From Ahrensia sp. R2A130 (GTDB taxonomy: Bacteria; Pseudomonadota; Alphaproteobacteria; Rhizobiales; Rhizobiaceae): DNA of 64,000 nt. The stretch lies in NCBI RefSeq assembly GCF_000179775.1, contig NZ_AEEB01000003.1, forward strand, positions 496,001 to 560,000, given 5' to 3'. This document shows positions 1 to 9,551 of the stretch, piece by piece (the first letter of the stretch is position 1; each line of letters begins with the position of its first letter). Below the pieces are notes generated by a model. It searched no databases. It saw nothing but the letters and a program-made list of their open reading frames with translations, and had not been told where the DNA came from. Position numbers and translations under genes: made by a program.

Positions 1-133
1 GAATTGGGGGACCACGCTTGGGTCATATCACTACTCCTCAGCCCGTCATGGGCCGCCTCTTTGTTTGCAGGCGTTTTGACGCCAAGCTTGGGCTTTTGCA
101 AGGCATCTCGACCGTTCGATTGGGCGGCACGGC
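1..133. other. Left-edge non-coding stretch
   Basis: No convincing gene is visible before the first start codon. The reading frames here lack recognisable protein features and there is no clear terminator. It probably holds the promoter of the hydrolase that follows. Confidence 0.4.
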
Positions 134-1000
134 ATGACGGAGCGTATTCGCGACCTCACACTGGTAAGTGCAGGTGGCTGGCCGCTGGGGGCAACACTTT
201 TTCAGGCACCCTCACCTAACAGCGAAAAACCGGCCGTTCTCATATCTTCTGCCGCCGGTGCGCCGCGTGGCTACTACACGAAATTTGCTCAAGCCCTGAT
301 CTATGGCGGCGCACCCGCAGTGTTGACCTATGACTATCGCGGCATGCACGGCTCCAAAGGTGATAGGAGCCGTTGGCCGGAACTGCGGATGTTCCAATGG
401 GGCGAACATGATTTCACCGCAGTTGCCGAATTTCTGAAAGATCACGTGCAAGGCGGTCCAATCGTCGGGCTTGGACACTCCTATGGGGGCCAAGCACCGG
501 GTCTATCGGCTGCGTGGTCACTGTTTGAGCGTTACGGGACCGTTGCAACGCTGAACGGATATTGGCGCGGAACAGACCAGCCGATCCGCGTTTGGCTACA
601 AACTCAAATCGCAGGCAGAGCCTTAGCGAAATTCTGGGGTCATGTGCCCGATAGTTTTCCCGGTGCGGGTGGCATGCCCGGCACGATTATGAAGGATTGG
701 GCGGACTGGATTGCTCGACCGGATTACTTCTTCGATCTGGAAGACGTGCCCGCCACGCGACATTTCCCGAACGTCAAACTGCCGTTAGCGAGCTTCAGAC
801 CAGCCGACGATCCATGGGCCACAAAGCGGGCCGTTGAAACGTTCATGGCGCGCTATACGGCGGCTGATCTGACGCATCATGTCATTGAACCAGGACCATC
901 CGGACCCATAGGACATCTCGGTTTCTTCCGCTCGGTCCATCGGGAAAGCCACTGGCCGACGGTGATCCGATATCTGTTGGAGAACAAACGCCCCGACTAG
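134..1000 (+). CDS. Alpha/beta hydrolase family protein
   Basis: A 288-residue cytoplasmic protein with an alpha/beta-hydrolase fold. The nucleophile elbow is GLGHSYGG, with Ser116 as likely catalytic serine. An early YDYRG stretch (about residues 66-70) matches the loop after strand 4 that is common in these hydrolases, and a C-terminal GHLGFF segment probably supplies the catalytic histidine. There is no signal peptide. The family is too broad to predict a substrate; an esterase or thioesterase is possible. It converges on the DUF2798 remnant and gor. The start has only a weak GGCGG upstream, so a start outside the window cannot be excluded. Confidence 0.75.
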   Translation: MTERIRDLTLVSAGGWPLGATLFQAPSPNSEKPAVLISSAAGAPRGYYTKFAQALIYGGAPAVLTYDYRGMHGSKGDRSRWPELRMFQWGEHDFTAVAEFLKDHVQGGPIVGLGHSYGGQAPGLSAAWSLFERYGTVATLNGYWRGTDQPIRVWLQTQIAGRALAKFWGHVPDSFPGAGGMPGTIMKDWADWIARPDYFFDLEDVPATRHFPNVKLPLASFRPADDPWATKRAVETFMARYTAADLTHHVIEPGPSGPIGHLGFFRSVHRESHWPTVIRYLLENKRPD

Positions 1001-1203
1001 GCAGGTGGCGGCCCAACAGCCAACCACCAGCTTGCGGGCAACAGGCGCGATCAACAGCACGCAGGAAAAAGCGATGGCCTAAGACGTGCCCAAGACGGCA
1101 GCCACGTCATCAGAAAACCGTCCGAAACGCCTAAAACACGTGCGGTAGCAATGCCGGACACGATGAACGACATCACTCCCGAAAGCAGGAGCGCGTGGCT
1201 CCC
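1001..1203 (-). pseudogene. Remnant of a DUF2798 membrane protein
   Basis: On the minus strand one frame reads LLLSGVMSFIVSGIATARV followed by LGVSDGFLMTWLPSWA. A second frame continues AIAFSCVLLIAPVARKLVV. Together they give the usual two-helix DUF2798 pattern, in which the tryptophan of SWxIAF joins the halves. The halves are separated by about 11 extra bases at 1076-1086, which breaks the frame and adds a stop. No good start codon is seen upstream, where the frame runs into the end of gor. I infer a decayed gene; DUF2798 has no known function. Confidence 0.55.
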
Positions 1204-1210
1204 GCGAGCA

Positions 1211-2647
1211 TCAGGCGTTACCGGCAGGTTCCATTATGTTAACAGGGGCAACAGGCGTACCATCCGAGCGGATGCCAGCCTTCACCGTGTAGCTTGGCTC
1301 GTACATCGTCACCAATTCTTCGGCAGCAGATGGATGTAGCGCCATAGTGGCATCCACATCAGCTTTCGTGCAGCCCATTTTCATAGGGATGGCAAGGAGC
1401 TGCGCCATTTCGCCAGCGTCTGGCCCAACTATATGTGCGCCAACCAGCTTGTCGGTTTTCGCGTCGACAATCAGCTTCATCAGCATCCTGGTATCGCGAT
1501 CAGGCAGCACGTATTTCATGGCGCGGAAGTTAGCCTTGAAGACGTTCAACTCGTCATAGGCTTCGCAAGCCTCGAGCTCAGTCATTCCCACGGTGCCGAT
1601 TTCAGGATGCGAAAAGACAGCAGTGGCGATCATTTCATGGTCCGGGCGCTGTGGCGTGTCGCGGTATTCTGTCGACACGAAACACATGGATTCGTGGATC
1701 GCCACCGGCGTCAGCTGAACGCGACCTGTTACATCGCCAACAGCCCAGACGCTCTCACAACTGGTGCGGGAATAATCATCGACCTCAATGTAACCCTTGG
1801 CGTCAGTCGCGATACCGGCATATTCCAGGCCGAGACTGGCCGTTAGCGGCGAGCGACCGAGCGCAAGCATGACGCAGTCGACATCCACCACATCGCCGCT
1901 CTTCAGGTGACAGCGGCGGCGTCCGCCTTCCAACTCTTCGATCTTTGCAAAAACATCATGGGTGCGAATACGAATACCGCGCTTCTCATATTCAGAATGC
2001 AAAAGCGCGCGGACATCATCGTCAAAACCGGACAGGATTTCCTGTCCGCGATAGAGAATTTGGGTGTCCACGCCGAGGCCGTTGAAAATTCCGGCAAATT
2101 CGACAGCGATATAGCCAGCGCCTGCGATCAAAATAGTTTTTGGCAGGTCAGGCAGATCGAACGCTTCGTCTGACGTGATTGCCAACTCATGGCCTTCGAC
2201 AGATTCGTGGCGGTTTGGGGTGCCACCAACCGCGATAAGAATACGCTCCGCAGTGACTTCACGATCTTCCGATTTCAACCAAACACTGTGCGGCCCACGT
2301 AATTCCGCACGAGTGTCGAAGAGTTCGACCTCATTGCCAGAAAGGCCACGTCGATAAAGGCCTTCCAGCCTTGTGATCTCGGCTTCTTTCCGGGAGACGA
2401 GGGTATTCCAGTCAAAGGAAACGTCTCCAACCTTGAAGCCGTAGCCTTCCGCATCTTCAAAATGCTCGTGATAACCGGATGCGTAAACGTAGAGCTTTTT
2501 GGGAACACAGCCGCGCACAACGCAGGTTCCACCGTATCTGCTCTCTTCTGCCAGACCTACCTTTTTGCCCAAAGCAGCGGTGCGGTTTGCAGCGCGAACA
2601 CCACCGGAGCCCCCGCCGATGACGAAGAGATCATAGTCGTAAGCCAA
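1211..2647 (-). CDS. gor: Glutathione-disulfide reductase
   Basis: This 478-residue flavoprotein reduces glutathione disulfide with NADPH in the cytoplasm. The FAD-binding GGGSGG lies at residues 11-16. The redox-active pair is GGTCVVRGCVPKK, Cys42 and Cys47, in the wording typical of glutathione reductases rather than lipoamide dehydrogenases. A second Rossmann motif (GAGYIAVEFA) follows, with an arginine in LYRG as expected for NADPH. The C-terminal HPSAAEE provides the catalytic base (His438/Glu443). Length is usual for the family. DUF2059, rpiA and gph follow on its 5' side, a common Rhizobiales arrangement. Confidence 0.95.
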   Translation of the reverse strand: MAYDYDLFVIGGGSGGVRAANRTAALGKKVGLAEESRYGGTCVVRGCVPKKLYVYASGYHEHFEDAEGYGFKVGDVSFDWNTLVSRKEAEITRLEGLYRRGLSGNEVELFDTRAELRGPHSVWLKSEDREVTAERILIAVGGTPNRHESVEGHELAITSDEAFDLPDLPKTILIAGAGYIAVEFAGIFNGLGVDTQILYRGQEILSGFDDDVRALLHSEYEKRGIRIRTHDVFAKIEELEGGRRRCHLKSGDVVDVDCVMLALGRSPLTASLGLEYAGIATDAKGYIEVDDYSRTSCESVWAVGDVTGRVQLTPVAIHESMCFVSTEYRDTPQRPDHEMIATAVFSHPEIGTVGMTELEACEAYDELNVFKANFRAMKYVLPDRDTRMLMKLIVDAKTDKLVGAHIVGPDAGEMAQLLAIPMKMGCTKADVDATMALHPSAAEELVTMYEPSYTVKAGIRSDGTPVAPVNIMEPAGNA

Positions 2648-2709
2648 AGCGGAATCCTCGAAAGCTGTTACGCGGTCAGCAATAGCCTAACCCTATCAGA
2701 TGTCGAACC

Positions 2710-3213
2710 TCAGTTCGCTGGAGCAGCCAACGCCTTGTTGACGCTCTGCCCCAAATCGCGGGCGATGCCGTTGGCCCAGATGCGCGCGGCTTTATCAAGC
2801 TCGCGCACGAGGATCGGCGTAGAATCGAGATATTTTTCGCCGACGGGTGAGCCGAAGAAATTCGCAATATCGGTAAGTTCAGATTCGGTGAACGTATTGG
2901 CAAAAAGCCGGGCCGCCTCGCCTTCCAGGTCTCCACGACGCGGTGCCAAAGCGATGGCCTGCTCGTCAACCACGGTGCTGATGCGATCAGCCTGATCAGG
3001 GCTATTGGCGGTCAATGTATTTTTCAACCGTGCTGATGCACCGATCAGAATACTATCGAATGTATTGGTTGCCTTCGTTGCCGTGATCGCTTTGCGGGCC
3101 GCGCTCATATGACTTTCGGAAATCTCTTGCGCCGATACGGCAACCAAAGAGGTTGCACCCAAAACGACGCTCAAGACGATGGCAGCGACAGGCCGGAAAA
3201 ACAGTGAAGTCAT
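2710..3213 (-). CDS. DUF2059 domain secreted protein
   Basis: A 167-residue protein with an N-terminal signal peptide: a short basic-polar start, a hydrophobic stretch at about residues 8-25, and a likely cleavage after VSA. The mature part is helical. Its C-terminal half (FTESELTDIANFFGSPVGEKYL) carries the DUF2059 signature, in which a helix-turn-helix-like segment reports on exported proteins of unknown role. It lies 62 bases upstream of gor on the same strand and downstream of rpiA, so it may be co-transcribed with them. No enzymatic residues are apparent. Location is inferred to be periplasmic. Confidence 0.8.
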   Translation of the reverse strand: MTSLFFRPVAAIVLSVVLGATSLVAVSAQEISESHMSAARKAITATKATNTFDSILIGASARLKNTLTANSPDQADRISTVVDEQAIALAPRRGDLEGEAARLFANTFTESELTDIANFFGSPVGEKYLDSTPILVRELDKAARIWANGIARDLGQSVNKALAAPAN

Positions 3214-3306
3214 AATAATCGAGCTCCTTGAAGCACATTGCAGCCGGCAAACCGCCGACCCGTTTAATTTCTCGCCAAAGTTCCGAACCCGAAAGTTCGG
3301 CAGGCC

Positions 3307-4008
3307 CTATTTTCCGCCGCTCGCGGTCACGATCTCTACACCCGTGCCGCTCGCTACGATAGCAATATCAGCAAGCCCGACAAACAACCCGTGTTCCACA
3401 ACGCCGGGAATTACATTCAAAGCAACCGCGAGGCGCTCTGGGTCCACAATACGGCGAAAAGATGCGTCGAGAATGAGATGGCCACCATCAGTGATGTATG
3501 GTGCGTCACCATTGGTACGCACAACAATGTCACCTGAAAGGCCAAGCTGTGAGGCAGCCTTCTCAATCGCATTGCGCGTTGAAGCCAATCCGAACCGGTC
3601 GACTTCAATCGGCACAGGAAATGAGGTGCCCAGCGTCTCTACAATCTTGCTGGTGTCGGCGATCACAATCATGCGATCCGAGGCTGCTGCTACTATCTTT
3701 TCGCGAAGCAATGCACCGCCTGCGCCCTTGATAAGCGCTAGATCAGGATCGATTTCATCTGCGCCATCAATGGTGAGATCGAGATGAGGCGTCTCTTCCA
3801 GCGTTGTCAGCGGCACGCCAAGCTCTTCACAAAGCTCGCGGGTGCGTTCCGATGTAGGAACACCGATGATCGAAAGACCGTCGGCAACTTTTGGCGCAAG
3901 CGCACGCACGAAGGCTTCTGCTGTCGATCCAGTGCCAATTCCAAGCTTCATGCCATCGGAAACATAGTCGAGCGCGGCCTCGCCTGCTCGTTGCTTCATG
4001 GTGGTCAT
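3307..4008 (-). CDS. rpiA: Ribose-5-phosphate isomerase A
   Basis: A 233-residue enzyme interconverting ribose-5-phosphate and ribulose-5-phosphate in the non-oxidative pentose phosphate pathway. Family motifs are all present: [12 protein letters not shown] near the N-terminus (phosphate loop), DGADEIDP (catalytic Asp) and [11 protein letters not shown] (catalytic Lys). The start at 4008 is preceded by GGAGG 11 bases upstream and gives the normal family length. A longer open frame reaching 4188 would overlap the divergent phosphatase and adds unrelated sequence, so I reject it. It is divergent from gph with a spacer of about 140 bases that should contain both promoters. Confidence 0.95.
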   Translation of the reverse strand: MTTMKQRAGEAALDYVSDGMKLGIGTGSTAEAFVRALAPKVADGLSIIGVPTSERTRELCEELGVPLTTLEETPHLDLTIDGADEIDPDLALIKGAGGALLREKIVAAASDRMIVIADTSKIVETLGTSFPVPIEVDRFGLASTRNAIEKAASQLGLSGDIVVRTNGDAPYITDGGHLILDASFRRIVDPERLAVALNVIPGVVEHGLFVGLADIAIVASGTGVEIVTASGGK

Positions 4009-4147
4009 AATTACATCGGCCTCCAGGCCATTAAACCGGCTTTGACGCGCGGTTAACACGAAGACTGCATTCGCCGCCACCACCATTGCTCTTTGGAAGG
4101 CCACAACGCATGACCAACAACAGGAAAACGCTACAAGACGTGAAATT

Positions 4148-4825
4148 ATGGCCAATCGCCCGCTCATCATCTTCGATCTCGACGGCACACTGGTTGCCAG
4201 TCATCTCGACCTTATCCCTGCACTAAACGCAGCGACGGCTACTTTCGACCTGCCACCGGTTCCCATGGAAGCGGTGGGGCACATCGTCGGTCAGGGCGCT
4301 AAGGCGATGCTGGCGAAGGCGTTCGAGTACCATGACCGGCCCATACCTGATGGAAAGGCAAATTTACTTTTTGAGCGGTTTCTCACGCATTATGAAGCGC
4401 ATATCGCAGACGGAACCGAATTTTATCCCAACTGCATTGCCGCTCTGGAAGGTCTGTCGAACGCAGGATTCACGCTGGCAGTCTGCACCAACAAAGACGA
4501 ACGGCTGGCAAAAAAGCTTCTCAACATTTTGGACGGGGAAGACCGGTTTGCCCTGATCGTCGGCGGTGATACCTATCCAGTGAAGAAGCCGGATCCGAAG
4601 CATCTGACCAATTTGGCCGAAGAACTCGGGTTCACCGCCTCACAATGCATCATGGTCGGCGACAGCATCAATGACATAGCTGCCGCAAAGGCCGCATCCA
4701 TACCGTCCATCGCTGTTACATTCGGCTACAGCGACTGCCCCATCAGTGAATTGGGTGCCAGCATGATGATCGATGACTTCGCCGAGCTTGCAGGCGCGGT
4801 TACGCAGCTTCAGGCGAACGAGTGA
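4148..4825 (+). CDS. gph: HAD hydrolase, phosphoglycolate phosphatase-like
   Basis: A 225-residue haloacid-dehalogenase phosphatase. Motif I is FDLDGTL (Asp10 nucleophile, Asp12 acid/base). Motif II is VCTNKDE, motif III the lysine of KKPDP, and motif IV GDSIND. An alpha-helical cap lies between motifs I and II. This layout matches Gph, which removes phosphate from 2-phosphoglycolate formed by DNA repair or oxygenation reactions. The gor/rpiA/gph neighbourhood supports that, but other small phosphate esters are possible substrates. tRNA-Val follows 46 bases downstream. Confidence 0.85.
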   Translation: MANRPLIIFDLDGTLVASHLDLIPALNAATATFDLPPVPMEAVGHIVGQGAKAMLAKAFEYHDRPIPDGKANLLFERFLTHYEAHIADGTEFYPNCIAALEGLSNAGFTLAVCTNKDERLAKKLLNILDGEDRFALIVGGDTYPVKKPDPKHLTNLAEELGFTASQCIMVGDSINDIAAAKAASIPSIAVTFGYSDCPISELGASMMIDDFAELAGAVTQLQANE

Positions 4826-4871
4826 ACCGCTTGACGGCTCAACGCACCCGCCCCTATAGGGTTCCACGGAT

Positions 4872-4946
4872 GGGCGATTAGCTCAGCGGGAGAGCACTGC
4901 CTTCACACGGCAGGGGTCACTGGTTCAATCCCAGTATCGCCCACCA
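4872..4946 (+). tRNA. tRNA-Val (anticodon CAC)
   Basis: A complete cloverleaf. Acceptor GGGCGAT pairs with ATCGCCC and CCA is encoded. The anticodon stem CTGCC/GGCAG encloses the loop TTCACAC, giving anticodon CAC for GUG codons. The T-loop TTCAATC is present. Confidence 0.95.
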
Positions 4947-5070
4947 TCCAACCTACATTTGTTACGTTCTGCCCCAGCCGCGAATTTCGTGTGCGTTCAG
5001 GGGTGTTTCTGCCGCTTCCACGCGCTAAAAGTTTCTCAAATCCGGGAAACAACGCGAGAACCGATCCGAC

Positions 5071-6702
5071 ATGTCAAACGAACGCACCACCTCCGCTCAT
5101 GTCGATATGTTTCCACTGGGTGATGATCCAACGCCTTACCGCAAGCTAAGCAGCGACTACGTGTCAGTAGTCGACGTGGACGGCACACCGTTCCTCAAGG
5201 TCGAAGCCGAAGGTATTCGCTTGCTGTCCGAACAAGCGTTTATGGATATCAACCACCTGCTGCGTCCCGCGCATCTTTCGCAGCTTGCGGACATTCTGAA
5301 AGACGACGAGGCCACCCAGAACGACCGTTTCGTCGCTTACGATCTGCTGAAAAACGCCAATATCGCCGCCGGTGGTGTCCTGCCCATGTGTCAGGACACG
5401 GGCACCGCCATCGTTATGGGCAAACGCGGGCGTCAAGTGCTGACCGTTGGCAACGACGAAGAAGCGATCAGCACAGGCATCATGGATGCCTACGACAAAA
5501 AGAACCTGCGCTATTCACAACTCGCGCCCCTTTCGATGTTCGAAGAGAAGAACACCCGCAACAATCTGCCAGGTCAGATCGATATTTATTCAGAAGGTGT
5601 GGACAGCTACAAATTCCAGTTCATCGCCAAGGGCGGCGGGTCTGCAAACAAGACGTTCTTCTACCAAGGCACGCCATCGCTGCTCACCGAGGAGAGGATG
5701 CTGGAATTCTTGCGCGAGAAAATCCTCACGCTCGGCACAGCCGCCTGCCCACCTTACCATCTCGCCATTGTCATCGGCGGCACCTCCGCTGAGCAGTGCA
5801 TCAAGACCGTGAAAATGGCCTCGACCAAATATCTCGACGGGTTGCCGACCGAAGGTTCCGAGCAAGGCCACGCCTTCCGCGACATCGAGATGGAGGAAAA
5901 AGTCCACGAAATGACCCGCCAGATGGGCGTGGGCGCGCAGTTCGGGGGCAAATATTTCTGCCATGACGTCCGCATCGTCCGCCTGCCCCGCCATGGTGCA
6001 TCACTGCCCATCGGGCTTGGTGTGTCCTGCTCGGCAGACAGGCAAGCGTTGGGAAAAATCACCGCAGACGGCATCTTCCTCGAAGAGCTGGAGCATGATC
6101 CAGCGAAATACATGCCAGAAGTGGATGAAGCAGAGTTCTCAGGTGGCATGGTCGATATCGACCTGAACCAGCCCATGGCCGGAATTTTGGCCGAACTGTC
6201 CAAGCACCCCGTCAAAACACGGCTTTCGCTCACAGGCACCATCATCGTGGCGCGCGACCTCGCTCATTCCAAAATTCGTGCGCGACTGGAAGCCGGCGAA
6301 GAGATGCCGGACTACATGAAGAATCACCCCGTCTATTATGCCGGCCCCGCCAAAACGCCAGCCGGAATGCCGTCGGGTTCTTTCGGACCAACCACGGCCG
6401 GACGCATGGATAGCTATGTCGATCAGTTTCAGGCTTTTGGCGGTTCCATGGTTATGTTGGCCAAAGGAAACCGCTCACGGCAGGTACGAGACGCCTGCGC
6501 CCAACATGGTGGCTTTTATCTGGGCTCAATCGGCGGCCCTGCTGCGCGGTTGGCGCAAGACTGCATTAAACATGTAGAAGTTGTGGAATATGAAGAACTT
6601 GGCATGGAAGCCGTTTGGAAAATTGAAGTCGAAAACTTCCCGGCCTTCATCGTCATTGATGACAAAGGCAACGACTTCTTCAAAGAATTAAACCTCGGTT
6701 AG
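5071..6702 (+). CDS. fumA: Fumarate hydratase, class I (iron-sulfur)
   Basis: A 543-residue class I fumarase converting fumarate and L-malate in the citric acid cycle. The three cysteines that hold the 4Fe-4S cluster are visible as MCQDTG (Cys107), ACPPYH (Cys226) and GVSCSAD (Cys320), offset by two from the E. coli FumA ligands. N- and C-terminal fumarase domains are both full length, including [14 protein letters not shown] near the C-terminus. The gene stands alone between tRNA-Val and an L,D-transpeptidase gene. Class I enzymes are oxygen-sensitive; whether a class II enzyme exists elsewhere cannot be seen here. Confidence 0.95.
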   Translation: MSNERTTSAHVDMFPLGDDPTPYRKLSSDYVSVVDVDGTPFLKVEAEGIRLLSEQAFMDINHLLRPAHLSQLADILKDDEATQNDRFVAYDLLKNANIAAGGVLPMCQDTGTAIVMGKRGRQVLTVGNDEEAISTGIMDAYDKKNLRYSQLAPLSMFEEKNTRNNLPGQIDIYSEGVDSYKFQFIAKGGGSANKTFFYQGTPSLLTEERMLEFLREKILTLGTAACPPYHLAIVIGGTSAEQCIKTVKMASTKYLDGLPTEGSEQGHAFRDIEMEEKVHEMTRQMGVGAQFGGKYFCHDVRIVRLPRHGASLPIGLGVSCSADRQALGKITADGIFLEELEHDPAKYMPEVDEAEFSGGMVDIDLNQPMAGILAELSKHPVKTRLSLTGTIIVARDLAHSKIRARLEAGEEMPDYMKNHPVYYAGPAKTPAGMPSGSFGPTTAGRMDSYVDQFQAFGGSMVMLAKGNRSRQVRDACAQHGGFYLGSIGGPAARLAQDCIKHVEVVEYEELGMEAVWKIEVENFPAFIVIDDKGNDFFKELNLG

Positions 6703-6870
6703 GCGGTTCTCTCTAGTTTTAGCCAAGTGTTGCGAGGGTGCAGCACGGGCAGGAAATGTCATAAATGACACGCGTAGCCTCTGGCGGTAGCGCACCCTTA
6801 CCGTGTTAACCCTTAAGTTGCACACACGCGCCGCCATGATCTGCCCCGATCGATACTGAGGAGAACACAA

Positions 6871-7515
6871 GTGTTTTTGAAAATGACCGCACTGCGCGCC
6901 ACGCTGACAGGCCTTGCCGTCGCCGTTGCCGCATCCATGATGCCTGCCCCTGCAGCCTACGCTGCTGCCGAGCGTTGGTACGATATTTCCAGCATGTCGT
7001 GGAAAGAGGGCCGCAAGCCCAGCAAACGCCGCTACATGTCCGACAAATCGCCCATCCGCAAACGGATGGTTCGCTTCGACAAGCAATATTCAGCCGGCAC
7101 TATCGTCATCGATACAGACGAACGCCGTCTCTACTTCGTCACCAAACGTGGCCGTGCCATGAAATATGGTGTCGGCGTTGGTCGTGACGGGTTTGAATGG
7201 AACGGCACTCACAAAATTACCCGCAAGGCCAAATGGCCAAGCTGGACGCCTCCACAGGAAATGATCGCGCGCGTAAAACGTGAACAGGGCATCAAACTTA
7301 AAAGTTTTTACAAGGGTGGCCCCAAGAACAAGCGCGTGAACCCAATGGGCGCGCGTGGCCTGTATATCGGCTCCACCATCTACCGCATCCACGGCACCAA
7401 CCAGCCTTGGACCATTGGCAAAGCCATGTCGTCTGGCTGCATTCGCATGGCAAATGATGACGTGTCGGACCTCTACGAGCGCGCCAAGGTCGGTGCCAAG
7501 GTTATCGTTCGCTAG
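6871..7515 (+). CDS. L,D-transpeptidase (YkuD), secreted
   Basis: A 214-residue exported protein with a signal peptide (hydrophobic segment at about residues 9-28, Ala-rich cleavage region). The YkuD catalytic motif is complete: His174 in IHGTN and SSGCIRM with Cys190 as nucleophile. Such enzymes form 3-3 peptidoglycan crosslinks or attach proteins to peptidoglycan in the periplasm. Translation probably begins at GTG, because GAGGAG lies 7 bases upstream; the in-frame ATG at 6883 is poorly spaced. A strong intrinsic terminator follows at 7541. It is apparently monocistronic. Confidence 0.9.
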   Translation: MFLKMTALRATLTGLAVAVAASMMPAPAAYAAAERWYDISSMSWKEGRKPSKRRYMSDKSPIRKRMVRFDKQYSAGTIVIDTDERRLYFVTKRGRAMKYGVGVGRDGFEWNGTHKITRKAKWPSWTPPQEMIARVKREQGIKLKSFYKGGPKNKRVNPMGARGLYIGSTIYRIHGTNQPWTIGKAMSSGCIRMANDDVSDLYERAKVGAKVIVR

Positions 7516-7540
7516 AACAGATCACCGGGACTGAACAACA

Positions 7541-7575
7541 AAAGGCGTCGTCCCACTTGCGGGCGACGCCTTTTT
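7541..7575 (+). terminator. Rho-independent terminator after L,D-transpeptidase
   Basis: AAAGGCGTCG and CGACGCCTTT form a 10-bp stem, extended by CCC/GGG with one bulged T around an ACTTGC loop, and run into TTTTT. It lies 25 bases after the stop and 16 bases before the next gene. Confidence 0.9.
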
Positions 7576-7590
7576 CTTTGAACTGCACTC

Positions 7591-8523
7591 ATGACTATTT
7601 CCGCACCCGTATTTAGCGAACGCGACAACGCCCAAGGCGCGTTGTTCATGACGCTGTCGATGGCAGGCTTCGCCTTTAACGATGCGCTGATGAAGTGGGT
7701 AATGGCAGATATCGGGTTGTTTCAATCCATCGCCTTGCGTGGGCTTTTCGCAGTACCGCTTATGTTACTCTGGTTTCTGCTGCGGGGCGGCTGGCAAACC
7801 AGAACGACGATACCCACCCAGATGAAACACGGTTCGGTATGGCTGCGCGTGATCGGCGAAGTCGGCGGAACCTATTTCTTCCTCACGGCGCTGTCGCAAA
7901 TGCTGTTGGCCAATGTCACAGCCGTGCTTCAGATCTTGCCATTGACGATCACGTTGACCGCAGCTTTCATATTCGGAGAACGGGTTGGATGGCGACGCTA
8001 TGTAGCCATCCTAGTTGGCTTTATCGGCGTGCTGATGATCATCCAGCCGGGCGGAGAAGAATTCTCCAGCGCGTCGATCTATGCCTTGATCTGCACGGCG
8101 TTTCTAACCCTGCGCGATATGGCTACGCGCAAGCTACCATCCGGCGTATCTTCCAGTCTCGTTAGCGTCATGACGGCAATCGCAATCACCATCATGGGAT
8201 TGATAGGTGCGTCTTTCGATCCATGGATCGCAGTGGAAACCACAGTTTGGATCGGCCTGCTTATTGCCGCGATATTGGTATTGATGGGGTACCAGTTTTC
8301 GGTGCTTGCCATGCGTCACGGCGATGTCGGCTTCGTTGCGCCGTTCAGATATTCGATCCTCATCTGGGCGCTAATTCTGGGTTATCTCGCCTTTGGAAAT
8401 GTGCCCAACACGCTCGCGATCATCGGCGCGGTAATCGTTGTCGGATCAGGTCTCTTCACCTTTTACCGCGAGCGCTTGTCGGCAAGAAAAGCTTCAATCT
8501 CAACGGCTTCCTCTTCTGCCTGA
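7591..8523 (+). CDS. DMT superfamily (EamA) transporter
   Basis: A 310-residue integral membrane protein with about ten hydrophobic helices in two repeats of the EamA domain, the layout of drug/metabolite transporters. In the first repeat the segments around FNDALMKWVMADIGLFQSIALRG and the later GERVGWRRYVAILVGFIGV are typical. The substrate is unknown. It follows a terminator, so it should have its own promoter in a very short spacer, or be fed by readthrough. Its last 61 bases overlap the convergent LysR gene, and both C-termini look intact. Confidence 0.85.
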   Translation: MTISAPVFSERDNAQGALFMTLSMAGFAFNDALMKWVMADIGLFQSIALRGLFAVPLMLLWFLLRGGWQTRTTIPTQMKHGSVWLRVIGEVGGTYFFLTALSQMLLANVTAVLQILPLTITLTAAFIFGERVGWRRYVAILVGFIGVLMIIQPGGEEFSSASIYALICTAFLTLRDMATRKLPSGVSSSLVSVMTAIAITIMGLIGASFDPWIAVETTVWIGLLIAAILVLMGYQFSVLAMRHGDVGFVAPFRYSILIWALILGYLAFGNVPNTLAIIGAVIVVGSGLFTFYRERLSARKASISTASSSA

Positions 8524-9410
8524 GCCTTAATCCAAGATCGAAATGCCTTAATTCTGGGCAGTTCGAACGCTTGTTCAGGGGCCACGAAAAAGAAGCCACC
8601 CTCGGGAATGACATAGCTGTCGAACGGCGCCACCAATCGCCCTGACCTGATGTCACGCATAGCCAGCGACAAGCGACCCATCACGATGCCAGCCCCGTCC
8701 ACCGCCGCGTCCAATCCATGGTCGGCGTGGTTGAAGCGCGGCCCTTTTTCTGTATCGACACCAGCAATATTCTCGCGCTCGAGCCATTGCGCCCAGTTCG
8801 CGTGGCCCTTCATGAAGCTCACTGAATCATCATGCAATAACGTGATGGATTGCATCGCTGCTTCATCCAACTTGCCACCGTAACGTTCCAGCAAATCAGG
8901 ACTGATCAAAGGCAGCACAGCCTCATCAAACAGCGGCTCGCTCACGAGATCGTCATAAACACCGCCGCCAAACCGCAGGCCCACATCCACTTCGTCAACG
9001 TTGAAATCCACCAACTTCAGGCTGGCTGCGATGCGCAATTCGATCTCCGGATATTCATCAACGAAGCGATAAACACGAGGCGCGAGCCACTTGGCAGCGA
9101 AGGCGGGGCCGCTGGAGACAACCAAGACATTGGATTGCACCGTGCGGGCAACAGAACGAACCGCGCCCTGCAACCGCTCAAAACCCTCGTGTGTTCCGGG
9201 GTAAAGCCGCTCGCCTGCCGTCGTCAGCGAAACCGCACGGTTGTGGCGTTCGAAAAGCTGCATCTGAAGGTGATCTTCCAACTGCCGTATTTGATAGCTC
9301 AGGGCAGATGGCGTCACGAACAGTTCGCTTGCTGCTTTCTGAAAGCTCATCAGCCGCGCCGCCGCTTCGAAAGCGCGCAAGGAATTGAGCGGGGGCAAAC
9401 GATAGGCCAT
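8463..9410 (-). CDS. LysR-family regulator (GcvA-like)
   Basis: A 315-residue transcription factor. The N-terminal winged helix-turn-helix covers about residues 5-65, starting PPLNSLRAFEAAARLMSFQKAA, a form typical of the GcvA-like branch. A LysR substrate-binding domain follows. A T-N11-A palindrome lies 22 bases upstream of its start at 9433, a likely autoregulatory site shared with the divergent small gene at 9552. Its 3' end overlaps the convergent EamA transporter gene by 61 bases. The target and inducer are unknown. Confidence 0.85.
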   Translation of the reverse strand: MAYRLPPLNSLRAFEAAARLMSFQKAASELFVTPSALSYQIRQLEDHLQMQLFERHNRAVSLTTAGERLYPGTHEGFERLQGAVRSVARTVQSNVLVVSSGPAFAAKWLAPRVYRFVDEYPEIELRIAASLKLVDFNVDEVDVGLRFGGGVYDDLVSEPLFDEAVLPLISPDLLERYGGKLDEAAMQSITLLHDDSVSFMKGHANWAQWLERENIAGVDTEKGPRFNHADHGLDAAVDGAGIVMGRLSLAMRDIRSGRLVAPFDSYVIPEGGFFFVAPEQAFELPRIKAFRSWIKAQAEEEAVEIEAFLADKRSR

Positions 9411-9432
9411 CAGTTATCCAATCCGTTTCAGT

Positions 9433-9445
9433 TCAAATAATTTGA
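9433..9445. promoter_or_regulatory. LysR-type T-N11-A operator candidate
   Basis: TCAAATAATTTGA is a perfect 6-bp inverted repeat around a central A and fits the T-N11-A consensus of LysR binding sites. It lies between the LysR gene and a divergent small gene. Confidence 0.6.
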
Positions 9446-9551
9446 TCTGACGGCGAGTTTTACGAGTTTGTCGGGAAAAAAACCAGCCCCTAGTTTGGCT
9501 TCATCGCAATCGAACAAATCGGCGGCGAACAAGTCGGAAGAGGAAAAGACC

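Noticed and set aside
4009-4188. Longer N-terminus for RpiA
   Set aside because: The added residues do not resemble the family, and the frame would overlap the divergent gph start.
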